A DNA stretch of 64,000 bases, from the NCBI GenBank assembly GCA_006386115.1, contig VFIW01000003.1, positions 682,001 to 746,000 of the forward strand, written 5' to 3'. Within the stretch, counting starts at the first letter, position 1; the number at the start of each line of letters is the position of its first letter. The DNA is from Globisporangium splendens. Lineage: Eukaryota > Oomycota > Peronosporomycetes > Pythiales > Pythiaceae. Both the position numbers and the translations under genes were made by a program. A model generated the notes under the pieces. That model did not search any database, had not been told where the DNA came from, and worked only from the letters and a program-made list of their open reading frames with translations. Shown here one piece after another: positions 1-10,435 of the stretch.

Positions 1-669
1 GAGGTCGGTGATGTCCGGGAAGTTCTTGGCAAAGTAGCCGACGCCCGAGATCGCGAGCACGGCACCCACGAGACTCGTCGCGACCACGATCACGGGCTTC
101 TCGATCTTGAGCGCGAGGATGCCGCCGATGAGCCCCAGGATGACCGCCAGGATGAACAACCCTGTGTTCGGGTTCTCCGGGAACATTTTGTACCCGACCG
201 ACGTGTTGAGCATCGTGGCGAGCAGCACACCGCCAGCAGCACCGACGGCGAAGATCCCGATCGAGTACAACGCCACCACGAGCGCGCCGACGAGCAGACC
301 GCCCACGAACAGCGAGATCCACCACGCCGTGTCCACCCAGCTCTCGTTCTTGAATAAGTACTCGATGGCGCTTGAGGTCAGGAAGCCACCGACGAGGAAC
401 CCGCTGAGGAACATTGTCGGACGCAGCATGCGGTAGCCGAAGAAGCACACGGCGATGCCCGCGCAGATCGAGAGCACGGCCGAGGCGCTCGGTCCGAGCT
501 TGAGCTTGTCACTCGCGGAGCCGTCCACGACGGCGTTGCCCTGGTCCGTGATCGCGTCCTTGATGTCGTCGGTGGCGTTGGTCCACGACTGCGACGCCAC
601 GAGCGCCGCCTGCATTAAACCGCAGAGCGCCACGAGCAGCACCGTCGTCATCGACGACGTCGAGCGCAT
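1..669 (-). CDS. DUF4203 (TMEM198/TM7SF3-type) multi-pass membrane protein, 3' end cut off
   Basis: Reading the minus strand from an ATG at 669 gives 223 codons without a stop to the window edge, so the C-terminus is missing. The protein begins with a hydrophobic signal peptide (residues about 7-27) and a short polar stretch. A series of glycine-rich hydrophobic helices follows, separated by short loops, with patterns such as FLVGGFL, LFVGGLLVG, GAAGGVLLA and LIGGILALKIEKP. This order of small-residue helices is typical of the DUF4203 family (TMEM198, TM7SF3). In animals TMEM198 has been linked to Wnt signalling, but the role in protists is unknown. Codon use is GC-rich at third positions, as in the intact genes here. 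The start is the first ATG before the signal peptide. Family call fairly sure; function not known. Confidence 0.8.
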   Translation of the reverse strand, partial: MRSTSSMTTVLLVALCGLMQAALVASQSWTNATDDIKDAITDQGNAVVDGSASDKLKLGPSASAVLSICAGIAVCFFGYRMLRPTMFLSGFLVGGFLTSSAIEYLFKNESWVDTAWWISLFVGGLLVGALVVALYSIGIFAVGAAGGVLLATMLNTSVGYKMFPENPNTGLFILAVILGLIGGILALKIEKPVIVVATSLVGAVLAISGVGYFAKNFPDITDL

Positions 670-1325
670 TTCTTTCCGAGTCTTTTGTTGTTGTTGTTGT
701 TCAGGAAAAACGGAGTGCGCTCCGCAGCAAATCTTGGGAAATGACTCACCTCACTGTGGTGCTTCCTCCCTGCAGTGTCATTGTGGAACCACTTCTCCTG
801 ATTACCAGCTGTCGCACAGCACCCAATCTGTGCAGGGGAGGGAGCGAATTGATCACACGAGTCGCACAATGAGCGCCATCTGCTGGCGACGGAGAATCGC
901 GACGGCGCGACCGACCATCGAGAGACAGAACGATAGAAGGCATTTGGCTATTTGCTGGTCAACGTCCACACTGAAGACGGTGTGAACCATCGCATGGAGC
1001 CTAATGAACCATGCGCCGCGTTGTCCGGAGCCACGAGATCCGCTTCATGCAGCTGCATGAAGTAGAAGATCCCCCATATAGACACACGCTTATGAAATTT
1101 CCATGCGAGGATATGGAACTAGAGACACTTTGCCCGCAACAAGACCGACAGCGTGACCTTTACGGTGCTTCTTTGATATCGCAGGCAGGCATTTCTAACA
1201 GCAGCACAGCGATTCACACGCCACGAGCCGCTGTATCATTCTATTAATAATAGGGAAAGCGTATGCAGCTTGTCTTCTTCGTTTATACCTGCTTCGAAAC
1301 GCGCGTGTGTGTGGCGTAGCGTTCT
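670..1325. other. intergenic, no gene seen
   Basis: This stretch lies between the start of the DUF4203 gene and the 3' end of the small secreted-protein gene. A TTG run at about 683-701 sits just upstream of the DUF4203 start. Open frames here are short, overlap each other on both strands and look like chance. Confidence 0.5.
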
Positions 1326-1574
1326 TCACACGGTGGCCACGGTGCACCCGGCGGCGCAGTACTCGCTCTCGCGCGCGCACTCGGTCTGGCACGTGGTGAC
1401 GAAGCTCGTGTCGATGGCCATGCCCATAGCCTCCTCGCAGTCGGCGCTGCACGCGTCCTTCTGCGTCGTGCACTTGGTCGCGCACGCGTCGCGCAGACTC
1501 GTGGCGTCGTCGGCGTTCGCTGCCGCCACCACGGACGCCACGAGCAGCAGCAGGCAGGTTTTGATGTTCACCAT
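1326..1574 (-). CDS. small cysteine-rich secreted protein with doubled CX3C-X6-CX3C motif
   Basis: This is an 82-residue protein starting at ATG 1574; the open frame extends 25 codons further, but the leader starting at MVNIKT is a clean signal peptide (hydrophobic core LLLLVASVVAAANA, cleavage likely after about residue 21). The mature part of about 60 residues has eight cysteines in two equal blocks, each CX3C-X6-CX3C, separated by about 16 residues. The regular i, i+4 spacing is what helical-hairpin peptides use, where CX3C pairs staple two antiparallel helices. No transmembrane segment or enzyme motif is present. Oomycetes secrete many small cysteine-rich proteins, some of them effectors or inhibitors, but nothing in the sequence fixes a role. 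It could also be a cell-wall or adhesive peptide. The ORF is convincing; function is unassigned. Confidence 0.7.
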   Translation of the reverse strand: MVNIKTCLLLLVASVVAAANADDATSLRDACATKCTTQKDACSADCEEAMGMAIDTSFVTTCQTECARESEYCAAGCTVATV

Positions 1575-1936
1575 GATGGGATAGATAGGTAGCTGCAACA
1601 GAGGCACACACACGGGCACATTAGAACAGCGATGGCCACATACACACACATGCAGAGAGTGAACAATGCGCGACGCACCTCAATGCAGCGGCGGTGCGGA
1701 TATGCAGAATGAGGTGACGTGGTCTGGCTCGCTGATTGGGTTTGTAATGGCGGTTTAGGTGGTCTGCATCATATACCTGTCAAACAGAACTTCTTTTGTG
1801 CGGATTTCTAACATGGTTGTAAATTCTCATTTATCCGATTGACAAAAGGGGAACGCAAAGAAATGCACATCTATCTTGTCGTGTTCATCTACAAAATGAA
1901 CAACGAGTTCTCACTCTCTCTCTCTCGATGGATCAG
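1575..1936. other. short intergenic region, no gene seen
   Basis: Promoter side of the secreted-protein gene and 3' flank of the THADA-like gene. A CT-rich run at about 1911-1927 lies just beyond the THADA stop. No coding signal noticed. Confidence 0.4.
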
Positions 1937-4900
1937 CTAGCTTGAAGAGGTTTGCAGCGATGTCCAGTATGGCGTCAGATACAACAGGTCCGTGATGGCG
2001 TCCTTGTCGACGTGGTCGAGCGAGTTGGCGCTGCTGAGAATCTCGAGTGCAGATTTGATCAGCGGGTGCACCGTCACAAACTTCCCGACACTCGTCTTGG
2101 CCAAACCAGCGATCTGCGACAGCATCTTCTTCGATGGTAGGTGCTTCTTGGAGGTAACGATCGCGGTACCCGCAGCCAACAGGCAAAACAGCGTCGAGAA
2201 GACGCTCGAGTAGTACGTGATGCCACCAATCCACTGCTCCTGCGTGTCTTCGCTGTTGAGCTGCTTCAAAACCTCGATCAATTTCTCTAAAACGCGCTTG
2301 CGGAGAGCGGCAAGCGCATCGGTCGAAGGCGAAGCGCCTGAACCCGTGCCAAAGCCAAACAACCCAGAAGAACCTGAGCGTGCTCGAGCATTCTTAATCG
2401 AGTCGGCAGCAAACAAATGGTAAATGAAAAGCTGTGCCGCGAGATCCGGCTCCACGAAATAGTTGCTGCTCTCAGCTTCGAAGATACGGTCGCACAGATC
2501 ACCCCAATCTTGACCGCGAGCTCCACTTGAGTATTGCTGAAGAATAGATGGTGCATCCACCAATGCAAGGAACTTTTCCGAGAGCGTCTCTGCTCCGTGC
2601 GTCGTTGACGCGAAATGAGCCACGACGTAAGCAACGGCGTGCGGCAGAACTAAAGTGTCAGATGCGGATCGGGGCAGCGAGTACTTGGACTTTGCAGCTG
2701 CTGCAAGCGCAACCTGGACTGCGTCACAAATCAGCGCTCGTGTATTGCTGTCATCATCTTGCAAGAGCTTGATCGCACTCATCCAGCAATCCAACGCAAT
2801 TTCACCTGTCCAACCTTCTGCATCGAGAACCAGGAAACCACTTTTGTGGATCGTCTTTGCGGCCGCTTGACGAAGAACAAGCGTTTGGAACTCTGATGAA
2901 CGCGCCACGATCTCTTCCTTCACGGTTCGGCATAGACTTTCATTCGAGTAGCTGCTGTCGCGCACGAGAGTTGCTAGAAGTTCCATCACTGGAGCGACAA
3001 CGTCGGCGTCGGCTGAACTCTTCAAAATATCCAGCAGCTTCTCTTCGAGAGTGTCCTTCACTTCGCTCGGCAAACTGGAGTCCACCGCAGCCTGGCAATG
3101 CACCAATAGCTGAAGCTGGCGAGCCCTCACCTTGGGGTGAGTCTCAACAAGTAACTGCTGGACCAGCACGAGGCGGAGAGAGTCGTAGGCTTTCGCCGAC
3201 AGCTTCAGCGTGAAGTGAGAACCACCTCTGATCGCCTTCGCCAGTTGCTTCGTCGCGCGTTTGCGAACTTCCAGCACGGGGCTTTGAAGCATATGATCAA
3301 CCAACGGGAGCATTCCTCCTGGACCATCGGACTTCGAGTGCCACTGAATCTTTCTAAACTTCCACACACTGAAGAAGATTGACACGAGCGCACGATCTGC
3401 GACGTATTCACCAGGAGCTGCTCCACCGGCCGCCACGGCAGATGCCTCGCAGCGCACCTGGAGATCTTTACCCGACTCAGCCTGGATTTGGGTGAGAATG
3501 TGTTCGATGTCGTCTGTCAAAATAGACGTACCCTTCGCAAAACAAAACTTCGCAAAGCTCTCCACAATTTCGAGAAACACTGCGCGAATGCTGCCAGACA
3601 CAACCTTGTCACTGGTCCACAGCCACAGCTTGGATGGAAGCAAATCAGACGCGAGTTGTGCCAAAACTTGCGTCGCAATCTCGAATTGTTGACCGTCATT
3701 ATCAATATCCACGTCAAGGCGCTTTTCGACGAGATACTGGATCTGTGTCAGCACACCGTGGACGTAGTTGTTGGTCATCAACGGAGCATCGCTCTTCACA
3801 GTCTTCGAAGCCTTCTTTTCTTTTGAAGGAGTGGCGACGCCATTTGGAAGTTTCGATGTCAGTTCCTTCAATACAGCAACTGCATTATCGTCTCTCACAA
3901 TCGCGGCCAACACCTTGCCAGCCATCTGACGGATCGCCATCGTCGGCTGCGAGGCACATTTCATCACGAGAGGAATGAATGCAGTCAGCGCCTTCTGCTC
4001 CGGGACCGACGCTGACAGAACGTCAGCGGTCTGTGAGTCTTCGTTTCCGGGCTTCAGTCGACTCATGAACATCAAAATCGGGTACAATCCAGGCGGAGTG
4101 ACGTCGCTGTCGGTCTTTTCAACAGACGTACATTTCTCCAGCTCTCGGTAGATAAAACCATTCAATTGTTGAAATCGAGAGAAGACATCGGTGCTTGATA
4201 CCTTCAACTTGGAGGCACCATCAGCGATTCGCTTGTCTCCGATCGCTCGTTGAGTCGCAGCAGCAAAAAGCATCATCGAAGAATTGCGAACTGCCCACGA
4301 GCTGCAGTCAAATCCGAAAACAGCGATTTCAAGCATCTGAGCAACGTACACACCAACATCGTCCGCCAACACAGCATCCTGACAAATCAGCTTCAAAATG
4401 TTCAAAGCATGCACTCGGGATCGCCAGAGCAAATGCTGCTGTTGTTGAGATTCCGCAGCGATAGCATCTGTGTCGAGGCTCGCCAGTCGAAGAAGGTTTG
4501 CCATGACTTTCGGTAAGATGATCGCAGCAGAGTTCCGCGGTTCAGAACGCAGAATGGCCACGAAACTGAACGCAAAGCCAGAGCTTCGACGCAAGATGAA
4601 GTGTTGCTCGGATCTCTCGAGACGATCCAGGAGACGATCTGCCCAAAGTTGAGGGAGTCCACCGATAACTGGGTTCTTCTCACTGTTCGCCAAAAACGAT
4701 CGGCAGACACCTTCAAACGCTTGATATGCCATCGCAACAGCTCCTTTGTGTTTCAGCTCAAACAGCGAGTTGAGAAGCATCTCTCCGCCCTGTTTCGCCA
4801 TCTCGGTAGTAAAGAAAGACAACTTTGCATTGTCCGATCGAGGCAGCGGCACTCGGCGCATTACCACGTCAAGAATGGCACCACATTCGCGAGCCGATAG

Positions 4901-7900
4901 CCAGCTGCCAACCACAGCACGTTGTTCCGTATCATTCTCGTCATCACCAACTTCGCCGTCTTCAAGAATCAAGTGTCCTCGGCAATCTACTCGAAGAGGA
5001 ATGGCATCGGTTTTCGGCAACGAATTAACTTCTCCAAGAACACCAGTGTACGCATCGGACAACTCTTCATCGCCAACTCCAGACGTAGCATCTCCAACAA
5101 CAAAAAGCGAAAAGTGCATGGCATTGCGAATGCAAGCGAACACTTGCTCCATCGCTGCCTTCCACTCAGTCATTGTGAGCACTGCGTTCTCGCCAGTCGA
5201 ATTGTGCAATTCGTTGAAATCAACGCTTTCCACAATATACCGCAACGATAGCAACAATCCATGGACAAGTGGCAGCTCTCCCTTGCGTGCTTTGTCGTTA
5301 GCCGTCGCATCGCCGAGTCGAGACAAAATAACATCCGTCAATTTCATCACAAACGAAACTTGTGGTGTTTTGATCTCAGTGATCTTGGTCGAATGAGGTT
5401 CGCTATGGAATTCAACACCTTGTCGGAGAATGGTAGCGCTCTTCTTGAACAAAAGTCGCATGAAAAGTCCGCCTGCGTCACTTTCCCGCTGTCGGGCGCT
5501 GACACAAAGCGCCATTGACCACTTCAGAAGTAAAGTCAACTCTTCTGCTGAGGTAAATCCAGGTAAATCGTCAGGGTATAACTCCAAGACGGTGTACGCC
5601 AGCGATCGAATCACGTCCCAGGAGCTGATGAGCATGTTCAGCAGACTTGTGACCATGTGCGAGCTCAGCAAGATGGACTCGGGTTCAAATCCAAATATTT
5701 GCAAGTATTGAAGCATCACTTCTAGTCCCATGGTTGCACGCTGAGGAATGGCTCCGGAGCAAATGGAGGTCACAGCGAACAGTTCAACCCAGTCCTTGAA
5801 CGATTGAGCCAGTTCCAGATCTTCGCGCTGTTGCTGCAGCGTTTCAGCCGAGATCTTGTTCGAGGAAGCTGATTTCGTGTTGATGCGCAAACTTTCCTTG
5901 ATTCGGAAAAGCACAGTCTTCAGTCCGTTCAGCGTGTTCATTCGAGATGACGGGGAGATTTCCTTGCCATGAATGACTAGATACTTTTTCACCAAGTCGA
6001 GCTCCTGGCGGGTTGGCATATTCGTGGATTTGAGAGAAGCGCAAATCGCCTCAAACGCTGAGCTGCGCGTTTCCGGCTTCGCATGCGATAGACCTTCTTC
6101 AATGTCCAACGTCGATAATCCCAACAGCTTTTCAGGCGACACCTTCTTGCGCGCGTACTTCATGATCTCGATTATAGCCCACAGGCACACGTCCGCATCG
6201 TTAGACTCTTGGTTTTTGGCAGCAGCACGCAGTTTTTCAATGAGCGATGGAACACAATCGGGGTCCTTCTTCAACAGCAATGGGATAGCATACATCGCCA
6301 CACGAGAGCGCAAGTTGGCGTCAGTTGATACAAGGACTTGAGCGACATTGTCAATCCACAAAAGGCGCCATTCCCGCTTTTCAGCTTCATCACCAGCCAC
6401 CTGCTTCTTGTTCTTTTCGCCCCCACTGAGGTCGTCCAAAATCTGAGCAAACAACCCAGCGGCAGCGGCAGACACGTCTTTGTGACCCACTGCAAAAAGC
6501 ACGGATTCCAGCAACGTCGGGTGCTCTCGTAGCAACGGCTTTGCACCGTACGCGCCGAGTAGGATGGCAAGTGCACCATATTTGGTGCGGCTGTGCTGAG
6601 GGAACTCGACGAGTTTGCTCACAATGCCACTCTTCCATTGATCAAAGCCGTCGGAAAGGACAAAGTAATTCACAACGTGGGTGAACATTTGCGCCATGAA
6701 CTGGTTCACTTTCTTTGATGGATGCTCCCAGTTCAGCAAAACCAATGCTGTCAGCGCCAGCAGCGTCTCGGACGAAAGCGGCACTGCGGAAGAAGCCGAT
6801 GCACCGCCGTTCTTCTTGTTGCGTTGCGTGATAACCACAGCGCGTCGGAGGAAGGCTTCGAGGACTTGGAAGGCGTATAACCGTGTGCTCAGGGATTCTT
6901 CTTGGCAAAAGCCTTGCACTGTCGAGAAAACCAGGTCCAGCACAGTCTTCTGCTGCTCGCCGTCCGATTGAAAGCGAAGCACAAGTTCGTCATCGGATAG
7001 ACTGTTCAGCATACCGCGATACACCGCCAATCGAGCAAACTCCTTGAATGAATCCATGTCAGCATCAATGTGCACTCGCAAGCGTGGCGTGACAGCAGCA
7101 ATCGACGAGATCTGTTTGTCTGGGTAAATCGCTTGCAGCAGCAGATTGGTAATCGCGGCTGGATCGGATCCTTCTCCTTGGTCAGCGGTCGGGTCCTGAA
7201 GCAAGAGACGAAGCACTAAGCAGTACGCAAGTCCAGCCTGGGTGAGCAGATCTTTGTGCACAACCGAGGTTTGGAGAATCAACACACAGTGACCGAGGAT
7301 TCGTAAAAAATCGGCAGTGTCGCGGTCAAATCCTTGGCTGCTTTCAATTTTGCGGAGACGCTCGTAGAGAAACTCCTTCATCGTGCAAACGAGAATGCCG
7401 TTCTTCAATGCGTGACCACAGCGCTCCGACGACAGGAGGACGACGTTCGTCGATGCAGACATGTCGTCCACATCATTCAAGCGCGATTTAGGTGGAGCGA
7501 TGTTATAGTCCACAATCGGTCCAGCAAGAAACGCGAGCTGATCGGCACAGAACTTGACGAATCGCAGCAAATAAGGGGACGGCACATGCGCCGCAATCGC
7601 AGTGTCGTTCACCAACACACGTGCCAGGAATGGGAATTCTGCCACCAACAGCAACAGATCCAGCGCATTCACACTTTGGTCGGGTGTCGCCGGTGCCGCA
7701 TTCTCTTGCCACAATCGATCCAGGAACAAATGCAATTCCTCGCCTGCTGCGATCTGCAATGGCGACTCCAACGCACCACCAGCAGTCGGCATCGCGTCAC
7801 TCTGCGCAAGCACTTCCAGAATCAAAAAGAAATTCTTGCGCAGTGGCTCGGCTTCAGGCGACACGTACAATCGGAACATCAACTTCCACGCCGCGACAAC

Positions 7901-8236
7901 GAAAAGCGAAGTTGCTTCCTTATCAGCCGCCTTCATGCATTTCGATCGGAACAGTTGCAACACCTTCAGTTGTTCATAGAGATCCGATGCGCGGCACAAC
8001 AGCGCGTACCATTCGCTCAGTGTGCGCACGTCGCCACTGTCCTTGAGTTTCACGGGCAGTTCGACGCTCGTGAGCGTGAACGCAAGCTCAGCATCAGCAG
8101 GCACAGTGGCGACAATTTGCTGCAGGTTGATGGGCTTCGGGTGGCCGTTCTTGGTGGCGACGGCGCTGGTCTGCTCCAGTGCGGCGCTCTCGTCCGCATC
8201 GCTCTTGACGACGCCTTTGCGCTTCTTCCGCACCAT
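1937..8236 (-). CDS. THADA/TRM732-like tRNA 2'-O-methylation regulator (DUF2428)
   Basis: One uninterrupted exon of about 2,100 codons. I take the start at ATG 8236 (MVRKKRKGVV); the frame is open 17 codons further to another ATG at 8287. The whole protein reads as alpha-helical repeats of HEAT/ARM type. The diagnostic part is the DUF2428 core: RRSSGFAFSF near residue 1,225, then VHALNILK near 1,280, then SSWAVRNSSMMLFAA a few tens of residues later. These match the THADA family order of a histidine-start helix followed by a WAVRNSS block. The upstream segment RRVPLP near residue 1,130 is also family-like. Yeast Trm732 partners the methyltransferase Trm7 (human FTSJ1) to methylate position 32 of the tRNA anticodon loop. 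The size is close to human THADA (1,953 aa) and larger than Trm732. The divergent neighbour shares its promoter. I am confident of the family. Confidence 0.87.
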   Translation of the reverse strand: MVRKKRKGVVKSDADESAALEQTSAVATKNGHPKPINLQQIVATVPADAELAFTLTSVELPVKLKDSGDVRTLSEWYALLCRASDLYEQLKVLQLFRSKCMKAADKEATSLFVVAAWKLMFRLYVSPEAEPLRKNFFLILEVLAQSDAMPTAGGALESPLQIAAGEELHLFLDRLWQENAAPATPDQSVNALDLLLLVAEFPFLARVLVNDTAIAAHVPSPYLLRFVKFCADQLAFLAGPIVDYNIAPPKSRLNDVDDMSASTNVVLLSSERCGHALKNGILVCTMKEFLYERLRKIESSQGFDRDTADFLRILGHCVLILQTSVVHKDLLTQAGLAYCLVLRLLLQDPTADQGEGSDPAAITNLLLQAIYPDKQISSIAAVTPRLRVHIDADMDSFKEFARLAVYRGMLNSLSDDELVLRFQSDGEQQKTVLDLVFSTVQGFCQEESLSTRLYAFQVLEAFLRRAVVITQRNKKNGGASASSAVPLSSETLLALTALVLLNWEHPSKKVNQFMAQMFTHVVNYFVLSDGFDQWKSGIVSKLVEFPQHSRTKYGALAILLGAYGAKPLLREHPTLLESVLFAVGHKDVSAAAAGLFAQILDDLSGGEKNKKQVAGDEAEKREWRLLWIDNVAQVLVSTDANLRSRVAMYAIPLLLKKDPDCVPSLIEKLRAAAKNQESNDADVCLWAIIEIMKYARKKVSPEKLLGLSTLDIEEGLSHAKPETRSSAFEAICASLKSTNMPTRQELDLVKKYLVIHGKEISPSSRMNTLNGLKTVLFRIKESLRINTKSASSNKISAETLQQQREDLELAQSFKDWVELFAVTSICSGAIPQRATMGLEVMLQYLQIFGFEPESILLSSHMVTSLLNMLISSWDVIRSLAYTVLELYPDDLPGFTSAEELTLLLKWSMALCVSARQRESDAGGLFMRLLFKKSATILRQGVEFHSEPHSTKITEIKTPQVSFVMKLTDVILSRLGDATANDKARKGELPLVHGLLLSLRYIVESVDFNELHNSTGENAVLTMTEWKAAMEQVFACIRNAMHFSLFVVGDATSGVGDEELSDAYTGVLGEVNSLPKTDAIPLRVDCRGHLILEDGEVGDDENDTEQRAVVGSWLSARECGAILDVVMRRVPLPRSDNAKLSFFTTEMAKQGGEMLLNSLFELKHKGAVAMAYQAFEGVCRSFLANSEKNPVIGGLPQLWADRLLDRLERSEQHFILRRSSGFAFSFVAILRSEPRNSAAIILPKVMANLLRLASLDTDAIAAESQQQQHLLWRSRVHALNILKLICQDAVLADDVGVYVAQMLEIAVFGFDCSSWAVRNSSMMLFAAATQRAIGDKRIADGASKLKVSSTDVFSRFQQLNGFIYRELEKCTSVEKTDSDVTPPGLYPILMFMSRLKPGNEDSQTADVLSASVPEQKALTAFIPLVMKCASQPTMAIRQMAGKVLAAIVRDDNAVAVLKELTSKLPNGVATPSKEKKASKTVKSDAPLMTNNYVHGVLTQIQYLVEKRLDVDIDNDGQQFEIATQVLAQLASDLLPSKLWLWTSDKVVSGSIRAVFLEIVESFAKFCFAKGTSILTDDIEHILTQIQAESGKDLQVRCEASAVAAGGAAPGEYVADRALVSIFFSVWKFRKIQWHSKSDGPGGMLPLVDHMLQSPVLEVRKRATKQLAKAIRGGSHFTLKLSAKAYDSLRLVLVQQLLVETHPKVRARQLQLLVHCQAAVDSSLPSEVKDTLEEKLLDILKSSADADVVAPVMELLATLVRDSSYSNESLCRTVKEEIVARSSEFQTLVLRQAAAKTIHKSGFLVLDAEGWTGEIALDCWMSAIKLLQDDDSNTRALICDAVQVALAAAAKSKYSLPRSASDTLVLPHAVAYVVAHFASTTHGAETLSEKFLALVDAPSILQQYSSGARGQDWGDLCDRIFEAESSNYFVEPDLAAQLFIYHLFAADSIKNARARSGSSGLFGFGTGSGASPSTDALAALRKRVLEKLIEVLKQLNSEDTQEQWIGGITYYSSVFSTLFCLLAAGTAIVTSKKHLPSKKMLSQIAGLAKTSVGKFVTVHPLIKSALEILSSANSLDHVDKDAITDLLYLTPYWTSLQTSSS

Positions 8237-8286
8237 TATGGACCACCGAATATCGCGAATGTGGGTAATGCAGCGGCAACCATCCA

Positions 8287-8390
8287 CCCCATCAGTTCAA
8301 CTTTACCGGTTCTGACACCGGTATGCAATCGGTAAAGTTCAACTCAAAACAGTACATACCGGTTATTGATACCGGTATCCACCAGTTGCA
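8287..8390. promoter_or_regulatory. divergent promoter with two perfect ACCGGT palindromes
   Basis: Between the THADA-like gene (minus) and the coiled-coil gene (plus) are two perfect inverted repeats. TACCGGT at 8304-8310 faces ACCGGTA at 8317-8323 across 6 bases. TACCGGT at 8357-8363 faces ACCGGTA at 8371-8377 across 7 bases. The first is nested in a longer imperfect dyad (CAACTTTACCG near 8298-8308 against CGGTAAAGTT near 8330-8339). The same hexamer recurs in the divergent promoter at 28649 and 28704 and upstream of the gene at 55249. A dimeric transcription factor site is the simplest reading; this is inference. Confidence 0.5.
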
Positions 8391-8406
8391 TCTGTGAGAC
8401 AGGTCT

Positions 8407-8432
8407 TGTGTGTGTGTGTGTGTGTGTGTGTG
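8407..8432. repeat. (TG)13 microsatellite
   Basis: Thirteen uninterrupted TG units in the 5' region of the coiled-coil gene, about 50 bp before its ATG. Confidence 0.95.
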
Positions 8433-8482
8433 CTACACTCACTCTTGAAAAGGAAAGAAGAAGCGAGCGAGTGGGGGTGGCC

Positions 8483-10435
8483 ATGTCCACGAGACGCAGC
8501 GCGTCGGCGGCGGCGCGGAAGGCGCAGAAACCGAGCGAGACCACAAACGCACCAGCAGCGGCAGCACCAGTACAGTCATTAACAGCAGCAGGACCAGTGA
8601 CTTCAGTAGACGCGAGCGAGATGCAGCGTGATGAGACCGTTGGCACTCACGACCCAGCCGGAATGGCGACGACGAGCTCCACAACAACAGGAGCGCCAGT
8701 CTACTTGACAGAAGTAGTGTCGGAGCACGAGAAGACACGGCGCAGTAAGCGACTGCGCGTCGTTGGACCACGTGTGCGAGTGCACGCAGGAGGTGAATCC
8801 ATGGAGCAGCAGATGAAGACGTCACCGAAGGATACAAACAACGCGATGCCTCGTGATGGTGTAACGATGCGTGGAGATGGAAGCGTAGGGCGTCCAGTGA
8901 TGTCAAATACGACTACATTCTCTCGAAAATAGCAGATCTGTGTGCGAAAAATGAACAGCTAAGCGCCAATATCGAGTACCTGAAGCAGAATTTCACGTCA
9001 CGCGAAGCAAACACGAATCGATTGTCCTTCGGTATGGGTGGTGTGCTGAATAAAGTGGAAAGTGAAATGGGGGCGTTGCAGATGGACTATGAAGACTGTG
9101 CGAATAAGAACGTGTCGTTGATCCAAGAGGCATTGCACCGGTTTTCGTATTGCTCGAGTCAAGTGGACATGTTAAAGCGCAGTGGCAACATCACGTCGAT
9201 CCAGGTGCAGAATCTCCGCCGAGAGTGCAGTCGCGAAATGGATAATTTGCTGCTGAAGCTGGAAGATATTCAGGAAGGGGAACAGGACGAGCGCGACCAG
9301 GCAACAGCAAGAAACCTGTCAACAATGAGCGATATTCAGCGAAACAAGGACGAGATTGAGCTCCTCAAACAGGAGTTCCATTCTTACAAGCGGCATCTAC
9401 ATGAAGAACCACTGCCGCGAGGCGAGACAGATCGCAATTTTGCTCAACGGATAGAGTATTTCTCTGCTCAGCTGCATGATTTATACAATGAAATGGCGAA
9501 GTTGAAGCAAAATCTCATGCAAGAGAGCAATTTGAACCGAGCGGGGATCGAGAGGCTGCTCACGCGGCAGATGGATGAGTTTCGCGACGTGCAAGACGAC
9601 GACACGAAACGTTTACAGGATGAAATGGACGAGCTCCGGTCGGAGCTCTGCGACGTGTTGAAGGAAATGCATCTGCTGAAGGAACGAACCAAGTACCTAG
9701 GTCCGGATTGCTCCAAGAGATCGAAACGACCACGAGAAAACAACCGCTATCGACAGAAAAACAACAGGTTTGGAGCTCTGATGAGTGGATTGCCTGTAGA
9801 CTCGGAATCGTGTTCCACGTGCTCGAGTGTGCATCCTGGCTATGCGCGCAGCCTAGCCGACCTTCACCAGCAGCAGCAAGATCAGAACCAGGATCGGCAC
9901 GTGCGATGTGATCACCCATATCATTGCCATTACCACTACCCTGTAGTGGACACAGTCCGAAGTGACAGCGAGTATGCCTACCCGAACACAACGAACTACC
10001 GACGCGGTAGCCTCACGAGCTCACAAAGCTCGAGTCCTCGTCGACCGGGCGATGTGAACATGCTGCCGCTGCAGCATGAGGATGTGCTTCCTCCTCCTCC
10101 AGAGGCAAAATCCTGTCCGAGTCCGCACTTTTCGTCACGCTCGTCCAGCATATCGGGACGAATCAGTGTCACTCGAGGTATGCTGCATTTTTTTAATGTG
10201 ATTTTGTTTTGTCTGATCTTGGCATTCACTTTTTTTGCTTTTTGCTTGAACAGATGAATACGGAGAGCTGCTTCCAGAGGAAGAAATCGAGCGTCGGTTG
10301 CTTGAGCAGCATCGTCTCTTTTGGATCAAGGAAGGCGCAGCGATGGCAAGTGAAGGCGCATGCAAGTCCCATGCGTCTTTGGCATCAAGTGCATCATGCA
10401 TTCGTACGTACAAGCAAGCGTGCCAGAAGGGGTAA
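8483..10435 (+). CDS. coiled-coil protein of unknown function, three exons
   Basis: Exon 1 starts at ATG 8483 in good context (GCCATGTCC) and encodes a basic, Ala/Ser/Thr-rich N-terminus. It ends somewhere between 8792 and 8858; donors at 8793, 8853 and 8859 are all in phase with acceptors at 8932 or 8935, so this junction is unresolved. Exon 2 (about 8936-10177) encodes a long charged coiled coil of about 260 residues, with heptad-like stretches such as LKLEDIQEG and EIELLKQEF, then a His/Gln/Ser-rich tail. Intron 2 is 10178-10253 (GTATGC donor, 76 bp). Exon 3 restores phase with GAT and ends at TAA 10433-10435. The protein is about 600 residues with no membrane segment; the hydrophobic tail seen if intron 2 is read through is an artefact. 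A scaffold or cytoskeletal role is possible, but I recognise no family. Confidence 0.65.

Noticed and set aside
7334..8335. 333-codon plus-strand frame antisense to the THADA-like gene
   Set aside because: Its composition mirrors the complementary codons of the THADA exon, it has no domain and no promoter, and the minus strand carries a clear family signature.
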